A stretch of 5,156 bases of DNA from Candidatus Hydrogenedentota bacterium. GTDB taxonomy: Bacteria > Hydrogenedentota > Hydrogenedentia > Hydrogenedentales > SLHB01. Positions 1 to 5,156 of this stretch are shown here, piece by piece; the first letter of the stretch is position 1, and each line of letters opens with the position of its first letter. The notes under the pieces were generated by a model. It worked only from the letters and a program-made list of their open reading frames with translations. It was not told the origin of the DNA and did no database searches. The DNA lies in assembly GCA_029262095.1 (NCBI GenBank), contig JAJDAB010000507.1, positions 1 to 5,156 on the forward strand, in the 5' to 3' direction. A program made the translations under genes and the position numbers.

Positions 1-110
1 AGGGCGCATTCGAGAAAGTTTCGGCCTACGTCCGCGTCGTTGGCGGAAGAGTTTCGGCGGACGATGCGCGAGATATGATCGTCCAATTTGGTGCTGGAGC
101 GGTCGCGTAG
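1..110 (+). CDS. C-terminal end of an unidentified protein (5' truncated)
   Basis: An open frame enters from the left edge (first complete codon at base 3) and ends at TAG 108-110, giving 35 residues that start GAFEKVSAYVRVVGG and end QFGAGAVA. I prefer this frame because its composition is protein-like, with an amphipathic valine-rich stretch followed by a short helix-like segment (SADDARDMIVQF). The other two forward frames are arginine/cysteine-rich or stop early. I do not recognise the family; no catalytic motif or membrane segment is visible in so short a piece. It lies 48 nt upstream of pilB on the same strand, so it may belong to the same operon, and a T4P or housekeeping role is possible but unproven. 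The reading frame is moderately supported; the function is unknown. Confidence 0.5.
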   Translation, partial: GAFEKVSAYVRVVGGRVSADDARDMIVQFGAGAVA

Positions 111-147
111 CGGACTGTTGCGCAGTTGACCGTTCTGAACCACGGAT

Positions 148-153
148 AGGAGA
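148..153 (+). promoter_or_regulatory. Ribosome binding site of pilB
   Basis: AGGAGA lies 5 nt upstream of the GTG at 159 and fixes that start. The nearby ATG at 154-156 is out of frame with PilB and reaches a stop (TAG 172-174) after six codons, so it is not the start. Confidence 0.75.
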
Positions 154-158
154 ATGCA

Positions 159-1886
159 GTGCCACCACGAGTAGGGAAACGACGACTGGGCGATGTGCTT
201 CTGGAGCAGGAGCTGGTTACCCTCGAACAGATTGAAGAGTGCGTTGAAGCCCAGCGATCGGGTGGCGACAGTTTGGCTAGCGTCTTGGTCGAACGGGGAT
301 ACTTGAGCGAGGAAGACCTCGTCGTCACGCTGAGTGATCAGCTCGGCATTCCGCACATGCGGGTATCGAACTACAACATTCCGCAGGAAGTGTTGGACGA
401 AGTGCCTGAGCATTTGGCGCGGCAATACCAGATGCTTCCTGTTTCGGTGACCGGCGACGTGCTCACGTTGGCGATGACCGATCCATTAAACATCATCGCG
501 TTGGATGATTTGCGCAATCTCAGCAGCTACGAAATCGAACCCGTCGTAGCGATTGCGTCTGAACTGACTGCAGCGATCGAACGTCACTATGGCGGGAAAA
601 AGGGTGAAGCACTCTACTCCGAATTAGCAGGTGGCGCGCAGGACAGTGCGGATGGCTTGGAAGTTGTCGAAAAGAAAGACGAGATGGAAGATATCGCTTC
701 CATCGAATCGGAAGCAGAAGAAGCACCCGTCATTCGGTTGGTCAACCACATCTTGACGAATGCGCTTGAATTGCGCGCAAGTGATATTCACATCGAACCG
801 TTTGAAAAAGTTTTGCGGCTTCGCTATCGAATCGATGGTAAGTTGGAAGAAGCGAAGAGCCCGCCGAAAAACGTCCAGCCAGCGTTGATCTCGCGCATCA
901 AAATTATGTCGCACATGGATATCGCGGAACATCGCGTGCCGCAGGACGGACGCTTTCGAATCAAGTACCGAAACCGTGAGATCGATTTTCGTGTGTCGAT
1001 TCTACCCACGTACCACGGCGAGAAATGCGTTATGCGTATCCTCGACAAGTCCAGCCTTTCGCTCGATTTTGAGGGTCTGGGATTCGAAGAACAGCCGAAT
1101 ACCGCGTTCATGGAAGCCTTGGCACGGCCGTACGGCATGATCTTGGTGACCGGACCCACGGGTAGCGGTAAAACGACCACGCTATACAGCGCGCTCCACC
1201 GGCTCAATGAGACGGATACGAATCTCGTTACCGTCGAAGACCCGATCGAATACGAGTTGTACGGAATCAATCAAGTCGCCGTGAAATCGGAGGTTGGCCT
1301 CAGTTTCGCGGCGGGATTGCGCAGTATTTTGCGTCAAGACCCTGACATCGTGATGGTCGGTGAAATTCGAGACGAGGAAACTGCGGACATCGCGATTAAG
1401 GCAGCGTTGACCGGTCACTTGGTGTTATCAACGTTGCATACGAATGATGCTTCCAGCGTATTTGCGCGTCTGACCGACATGGGTATGGAGCCGTTCTTGG
1501 TCCAATCGTCTGTATGTCTCGCATCGGCGCAACGGCTTATGCGGCGCGCCTGTCCGGATTGCATTGAACCGATCACGGTGCCGCAAGAAGTGTTGGACCG
1601 GATTCAATTTCGGCCGGAACCGGGCGGTGAGAAGCAAAATTTTGTCCGGCCGCGCGGATGCAATAAATGTAAAGACACCGGCTACAAGGGCCGCATCGCT
1701 GTGATCGAGGCGATGCCAAACTTTCCGGAATTGCAGGAGCTCATCATGACTCGCGCGCCTGCACAGGAAATTAAGCGCGCCGCTGTGGAACTTGGCATGC
1801 GTACGTTGCGTCAGAATGCACTGAACAAGGCCGCTACGGGTCAATCAACTATCGAAGAAGTGCTGCGCATTTCCGCAGCCGATTAA
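159..1886 (+). CDS. pilB: Type IV pilus extension (assembly) ATPase PilB
   Basis: Cytoplasmic hexameric motor of the GspE/PilB secretion ATPase superfamily; ATP hydrolysis drives pilin addition at the inner-membrane platform. At 575 residues it has normal PilB length. Residues 1-145 form the N-terminal MshEN/T2SSE_N region, with two helix-rich repeats at 9-32 and 38-61. An acidic linker (about 150-190) leads to the N2 domain (about 190-300, with ASDIHIEP and RVPQDGRF). The motor core has Walker A GPTGSGKT (332-339, Lys338), an Asp box TVEDPIEY (358-365), Walker B DIVMVGEIRDEE (396-407, Glu402) and a His box GHLVLSTLHTND (419-430). A tetracysteine zinc site, CPDC (465-468) and CNKC (501-504), separates PilB/GspE from PilT. 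GspE of type II secretion is the main alternative; the adjacent pilT and pilSR favour PilB. The start is GTG with a good ribosome binding site, and pilT follows 12 nt after the stop. Confidence 0.95.
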   Translation: MPPRVGKRRLGDVLLEQELVTLEQIEECVEAQRSGGDSLASVLVERGYLSEEDLVVTLSDQLGIPHMRVSNYNIPQEVLDEVPEHLARQYQMLPVSVTGDVLTLAMTDPLNIIALDDLRNLSSYEIEPVVAIASELTAAIERHYGGKKGEALYSELAGGAQDSADGLEVVEKKDEMEDIASIESEAEEAPVIRLVNHILTNALELRASDIHIEPFEKVLRLRYRIDGKLEEAKSPPKNVQPALISRIKIMSHMDIAEHRVPQDGRFRIKYRNREIDFRVSILPTYHGEKCVMRILDKSSLSLDFEGLGFEEQPNTAFMEALARPYGMILVTGPTGSGKTTTLYSALHRLNETDTNLVTVEDPIEYELYGINQVAVKSEVGLSFAAGLRSILRQDPDIVMVGEIRDEETADIAIKAALTGHLVLSTLHTNDASSVFARLTDMGMEPFLVQSSVCLASAQRLMRRACPDCIEPITVPQEVLDRIQFRPEPGGEKQNFVRPRGCNKCKDTGYKGRIAVIEAMPNFPELQELIMTRAPAQEIKRAAVELGMRTLRQNALNKAATGQSTIEEVLRISAAD

Positions 1887-1890
1887 GGAG
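1885..1890 (+). promoter_or_regulatory. Ribosome binding site of pilT
   Basis: AAGGAG overlaps the TAA stop of pilB (1884-1886) and sits 8 nt before the GTG at 1899. It supports that start and leaves almost no untranslated gap between the two motor genes. Confidence 0.8.
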
Positions 1891-1898
1891 ATTCTCTA

Positions 1899-2993
1899 GT
1901 GAGTGTCGGTACGAAGGTCGAAACAGACTTTAGCGTAGTCGAGTTGCTGCATAAGATGATCGAGGAGGGCGCCAGCGATTTGCACATCGTGGTGGGCGCG
2001 CCGCCGACGATTCGCATTAATGGGCTGCTGCAACCGATGGATGGCTACCCGGTCCTCACACCTGAGTTGTCAGAGGAATTGATTTATAGCGTGATGACGG
2101 ACGAACAAGTCGGCCAATTCGAAACCGAAAAAGAATGCGATATGTCGTTCGGTGTCAATGATCTCAGCCGGTTTCGATTGAACGTCTATCGCGACCGCGG
2201 TTCCACCGTGGCGGCGTTTCGTGCGATTCCCTTCGAAATTAAGTCAGCCGAAGAATTGGGTCTTCCCAAAGCGGCAATCGACTTTGCTTATCGGCCTGTC
2301 GGCCTGGTTCTTGTCTGCGGGCCCACGGGTAGCGGTAAATCGACGACCTTGGCCGCGATCATCGACCGCATCAATGCCGAACGCCCTGTTCACGTCATTA
2401 CGGTAGAAGACCCGATCGAGTATTTGCATACGCATCGGGTCGCGACCATCAATCAACGCGAGTTGCATGCCGACACCAAATCATTCGGCGCGGCATTGAA
2501 GCACATTTTGCGACAAGACCCCGACGTGATTCTCATCGGTGAAATGCGTGACCCTGAAACGATACAAGCGGCATTGACCGTCGCGGAAACAGGCCATCTC
2601 GCGTTTGCCACGCTACACACGAATGACGCGCTTCAAACGATTAACCGTATCGTCGACGTTTTTCCGGGTAGTCAACAGGAACAGATTCGCACGCAGTTGT
2701 CCTTCGTGTTGGAAGGCGTGCTCGTTCAACAACTGCTTCCGCGTTCCGATGGATTGGGCCGCGCATTGGCGATTGAACTCATGATTCCAAATCCGGCGAT
2801 CCGGAATCTGATTCGCGAAGAAAAAATACAACAGATTCCCACGGCGATTGAGACTGGGGCCGGTGAAGGCATGATGACGATGAACCAGTCGCTATTCCGC
2901 CTTGTGCGGCGCAACATTATTTCGATGGACATGGCGTTCAAACGCAGTAACGACCCCGATGGCCTGCGCCGGTTGATAGAGAAGGGACTGTGA
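1899..2993 (+). CDS. pilT: Type IV pilus retraction ATPase PilT
   Basis: Cytoplasmic hexameric ATPase that drives pilus depolymerisation and retraction, the force behind twitching motility. At 364 residues it is of typical length. The N-terminal PAS-like domain (about 1-115) carries the PilT-type ASDLHI motif near residue 25. The RecA-like core has Walker A GPTGSGKS (141-148, Lys147), an Asp box VEDPIEY (169-175), Walker B DVILIGEMRDPE (209-220, Glu215) and a His box GHLAFATLHTND (232-243). The C-terminal signature AIRNLIRE (300-307), known to be needed for retraction in studied PilT proteins, is intact. There is no tetracysteine site and no long N-terminal extension, which excludes PilB/GspE. 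PilU, a PilT paralogue, is the closest alternative, but the intact AIRNLIRE motif and the position after pilB favour PilT. The last 4 nt (GTGA) overlap the pilS start, implying translational coupling. Confidence 0.95.
   Translation: MSVGTKVETDFSVVELLHKMIEEGASDLHIVVGAPPTIRINGLLQPMDGYPVLTPELSEELIYSVMTDEQVGQFETEKECDMSFGVNDLSRFRLNVYRDRGSTVAAFRAIPFEIKSAEELGLPKAAIDFAYRPVGLVLVCGPTGSGKSTTLAAIIDRINAERPVHVITVEDPIEYLHTHRVATINQRELHADTKSFGAALKHILRQDPDVILIGEMRDPETIQAALTVAETGHLAFATLHTNDALQTINRIVDVFPGSQQEQIRTQLSFVLEGVLVQQLLPRSDGLGRALAIELMIPNPAIRNLIREEKIQQIPTAIETGAGEGMMTMNQSLFRLVRRNIISMDMAFKRSNDPDGLRRLIEKGL
2981..2986 (+). promoter_or_regulatory. Weak ribosome binding site of pilS inside the end of pilT
   Basis: GAAGGG lies 3 nt before the GTG at 2990, which overlaps the pilT TGA as GTGA. 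The site is less ideal and closer than those of the other genes, consistent with re-initiation by ribosomes finishing pilT. Confidence 0.5.
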
Positions 2994-4573
2994 GCGAACA
3001 CCTCTCATTCGATCGCGCGCGGACCTCGCCCACCGGTTTGCCGAGGCGGTGGTCAATCGGCGCCGTGCGTATCGGGCTCATGTCGTTTATCGCGGCGGGT
3101 GCGTTTCTCGTTGGCGACTTGGAACAGACTGGCGCGCGGTACTTGCTCCCGTTCTACCTATTTGGGTTTGCGACTGCGATTTGGACCTTCATCGTCGGAC
3201 GGGACATCGAGTCGACTCCGCGGCCGATGGTTTGGGCGCAAGTCTTGGTCGATATGGGATTTGTCGCCGCGACGATTAATTTCACTGGCGGTTCTGAGAG
3301 CTTCTTTACATTCCTTTTCGTCGTCGTCATTTTGGAAGCGGGGTTGCTGCTCGGCCTAAGCCAAGGATTCTTGATTGCTGGTCTAGCGGTGGGCGCTATG
3401 TTGACGCAAATTCAATTGCGTACTGAAGCCGGCACCATTACCACTTGGTACAACTTCTTTATTCAGGCTCTGGCCTACTTCTTAACGGCCTCTATCAGTG
3501 GTTATTGGAATCAGCAACTGCGACGACTACAGCAGTTTCAGCGCGAAATTCTCGACAACATGAACAACGGTTTCATGATCGTCGATCGAACCGGCGGCAT
3601 CTCTGCGTTGAATACAGCGGGGCTTCGTATTCTCGGTATCTCGGAATCGGAGGGTGTCGGTCAATCGGTTACCGATATATTGCAGGCGGAATCGGGTGGG
3701 GAATGCCCCGTAATCACCGCGTTGCGATCAGGACGCGATTTCACTCGGTACGAATTCCGGTGCAAAACCGCCAACGGACCCAGCCGGTTGCTTGGATTGA
3801 GTACGAGCCGTGTGCTTGACTGGCGGCGCCGCGATACTGGACTTATCGCATCGTTCAGTGACCTCACGGAAATGGACGCCATGCGCAATGAACTGCAGCG
3901 GCATGACCGGATGGCCGCCGTTGGCGAACTCGCCGCAGGGCTTGCACATGAAATTCGCAATCCGGTCGCGGCGATCCGTGGCGCGGTGGATGAGTTGCGC
4001 ACAGGTGTCGAACGACCTTCGCTGGTCCGCAAACTGGCGGACATCGCGTTGCGCGAATCGGATCATTTGAACAAAATCATCAGTGACTTTTTGGACTTTG
4101 CGCGTAAGCCTACGGTGCATCGGGACGAGTTTGAAATGAGCGGCCTGGTTGAGGAAGTGGCTGAGCTCACCCGCAGGGAATTCGAAGAAGAGAGGGTTCG
4201 AATAAATGTCGAGTATTCGGATAAATCAGTTTCCGTATCCGGAGATCGCGCGCAAGTGAAGCAAGTGTTCACCAACTTGGCGAAGAACGGCGTGCAGGCG
4301 ATGCATGGCGAAGGGCAACTCTCGATCACGATGGCCCCGAACACTAAGTGGGTGGAAGTGCGTTTCGAAGATGAAGGCGAAGGCATCGCACCAGACGCGA
4401 TTGCCCATGTGTTTGAACCGTTCTATACGACTAAGGATGACGGGGTCGGTATGGGACTTGCCATTAGCCAGCGCATCATCACGTCACATGACGGCGTGAT
4501 TCACGCTACGCCGCGCGAAGGTGGCGGCACGACGATGAGTGTGCGGTTACCGATGGCGCAGAAGAAGGAGTAG
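2990..4573 (+). CDS. pilS: Type IV pilus sensor histidine kinase PilS
   Basis: Inner-membrane sensor kinase that controls phosphorylation of PilR. It has 527 residues. About six hydrophobic segments are visible (roughly 24-43, 50-70, 79-98, 104-122, 124-140 and 151-172), matching the six-helix membrane domain of known PilS. A PAS domain follows at about 183-295, with no HAMP domain. The kinase core has the H box GLAHEIRNP with phosphoacceptor His320, an N box NLAKNGVQAM (Asn433), G1 DEGEGI (461-466), an F box FEPFYTTK (475-482) and G2 GVGMGLAIS (485-493), so all catalytic motifs are present. The first internal Met (31) lies within the first membrane helix, so the GTG at 2990 is the sensible start. 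NtrB- or AtoS/ZraS-like kinases have similar cores; the six-helix domain and T4P neighbours support PilS. In Pseudomonas PilS responds to inner-membrane pilin, and the same input here is an inference. Confidence 0.9.
   Translation: MSEHLSFDRARTSPTGLPRRWSIGAVRIGLMSFIAAGAFLVGDLEQTGARYLLPFYLFGFATAIWTFIVGRDIESTPRPMVWAQVLVDMGFVAATINFTGGSESFFTFLFVVVILEAGLLLGLSQGFLIAGLAVGAMLTQIQLRTEAGTITTWYNFFIQALAYFLTASISGYWNQQLRRLQQFQREILDNMNNGFMIVDRTGGISALNTAGLRILGISESEGVGQSVTDILQAESGGECPVITALRSGRDFTRYEFRCKTANGPSRLLGLSTSRVLDWRRRDTGLIASFSDLTEMDAMRNELQRHDRMAAVGELAAGLAHEIRNPVAAIRGAVDELRTGVERPSLVRKLADIALRESDHLNKIISDFLDFARKPTVHRDEFEMSGLVEEVAELTRREFEEERVRINVEYSDKSVSVSGDRAQVKQVFTNLAKNGVQAMHGEGQLSITMAPNTKWVEVRFEDEGEGIAPDAIAHVFEPFYTTKDDGVGMGLAISQRIITSHDGVIHATPREGGGTTMSVRLPMAQKKE
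4565..4570 (+). promoter_or_regulatory. Ribosome binding site of pilR
   Basis: AAGGAG is formed by the last sense codons of pilS and lies 9 nt before the GTG at 4580. It fixes the pilR start and packs the two-component genes together with only 6 nt between coding regions. Confidence 0.8.
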
Positions 4574-4579
4574 CCGAAC

Positions 4580-5156
4580 GTGCCTGGCGCGTATCACATA
4601 CTGGTGGTGGATGACGAAGCGGGAATGCGTGAGCTCATGGAGATTGTGCTCGGCAACGACGGACATCGCGTTTCCACGGTGGGGACTATTGATGGCGCGA
4701 CCGCTTGTCTGGAAGAGGAGCCCATCGACGTTGTGCTTACGGACATGCGACTGGGCGCTGACAAGAGCGCGGGCTTGAATCTTTTGACTTGGATTCAAGA
4801 ACACACCCCGCATATCCCGGCAATCATGATCACCGCGTACGGGTCCGTCGAGTCTGCCATCGACGCGATGAAACGCGGCGCAGTGGACTACCTCTCGAAG
4901 CCGTTTCAAAATGACGAAGTCCGGATGGTCGTGCGCCGTGCGATCGAACAACGCGATCTCCTGCGTGAGAACGCTGCACTCCGTAAAGACCAAGCGCATC
5001 GAGGTAAACTGGATAACATTTACGGCAAGAGTGAAGCCATCGAAGAAGTGCGCGAGATGATTCGCCGAGTCGCCACGCTGCCAAGCACCGTTGCGATTCA
5101 TGGAGAAAGCGGAACCGGTAAAGAATTGGTCGCGCGAGGCATTCATCAGTTGAGTA
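4580..5156 (+). CDS. pilR: NtrC-family sigma-54 response regulator PilR (3' truncated)
   Basis: Transcriptional activator that, once phosphorylated by its kinase, drives open-complex formation at sigma-54 promoters; pilA is the classic target. The frame is open from GTG 4580 to the window edge, giving 192 residues. The receiver domain (about 5-120) starts HILVVDDE with acidic pocket Asp11/Asp12 and has phosphoacceptor Asp55 (LTDMRLG), Thr85 (MITAYGS) and Lys107 (SKPF). A charged helical linker (about 110-140) leads to the AAA+ domain, which starts around 146 (NIYGKSEAI) and shows Walker A GESGTGKE (175-182, Lys181). The GAFTGA loop, the rest of the AAA+ domain and the DNA-binding region lie beyond the window. 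The loop after Asp55 is two residues longer than usual and lacks the usual proline. AtoC/ZraR/NtrC-type regulators look alike, and the name rests on pilS and the T4P context. Confidence 0.88.
   Translation, partial: MPGAYHILVVDDEAGMRELMEIVLGNDGHRVSTVGTIDGATACLEEEPIDVVLTDMRLGADKSAGLNLLTWIQEHTPHIPAIMITAYGSVESAIDAMKRGAVDYLSKPFQNDEVRMVVRRAIEQRDLLRENAALRKDQAHRGKLDNIYGKSEAIEEVREMIRRVATLPSTVAIHGESGTGKELVARGIHQLS

Noticed and set aside
111..158. Possible promoter or hairpin in the gap before pilB
   Set aside because: TTGACC at 126-131 resembles a -35 box, but at normal spacing the -10 position falls on the ribosome binding site with no TATAAT-like sequence. No GG/GC pair with sigma-54 spacing is present. 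The inverted repeat ACTG/CAGT (114-117 and 123-126) is only 4-5 bp and has no following T tract.
1129..1144. TGGCAC resembling the -24 element of a sigma-54 promoter
   Set aside because: It lies within the PilB coding region and the expected TTGC-type -12 element is absent at the right distance.
824..1270. Antisense open frame inside pilB (148 codons)
   Set aside because: Opposite the conserved motor core of PilB; the translation has no recognisable motif.
159..1886. GspE of a type II secretion system instead of PilB
   Set aside because: The domain architecture alone fits both, but the adjacent pilT and pilS/pilR genes belong to T4P systems, and no type II secretion genes are present.
4547..5146. 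Long antisense open frame opposite pilR (199 codons)
   Set aside because: It lies entirely opposite a well-supported receiver/AAA+ gene plus the end of pilS, has no recognisable domain and no clear ribosome binding site; it is a shadow of the coding strand's codon bias.

Overview
This window is a tightly packed, single-strand block of type IV pilus (T4P) genes. In order it holds the last 35 codons of an unidentified gene, pilB (extension motor ATPase), pilT (retraction motor ATPase), pilS (membrane sensor histidine kinase) and the first 192 codons of pilR (NtrC-type response regulator, cut by the window edge). Non-coding DNA is minimal: about 48 nt before pilB, 12 nt between pilB and pilT, a 4-nt overlap of pilT with pilS, and 6 nt between pilS and pilR. 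This layout suggests one transcription unit. No RNA genes, mobile elements, CRISPR arrays or convincing terminators are visible.

Organism: the motor-ATPase/PilSR cluster points to a Gram-negative-type bacterium with T4P (twitching, attachment, DNA uptake). Base composition looks like slightly more than half G+C by eye. The order resembles the pilB-pilT-pilC-pilS-pilR clusters of Myxococcus/Geobacter-type organisms, but pilC is missing between pilT and pilS. A deltaproteobacterial or candidate-phylum lineage is plausible, but the sequence alone does not settle it.

How the genes fit together: PilB powers pilin polymerisation at the inner-membrane platform and PilT powers depolymerisation. PilS senses a membrane or cytoplasmic signal, in studied species the inner-membrane pilin pool, and controls phosphorylation of PilR. 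PilR then activates sigma-54 promoters, classically that of the major pilin gene pilA. Motors and regulators are therefore probably co-expressed here.

I looked for an undescribed system and did not find one; this is a recognisable T4P locus. The details worth a second look are the missing pilC, GTG starts on all four recognisable genes, a degenerate cyclic-di-GMP-type (MshEN) motif in PilB, an altered and longer loop next to the phosphoacceptor aspartate of PilR, and the unidentified upstream gene.
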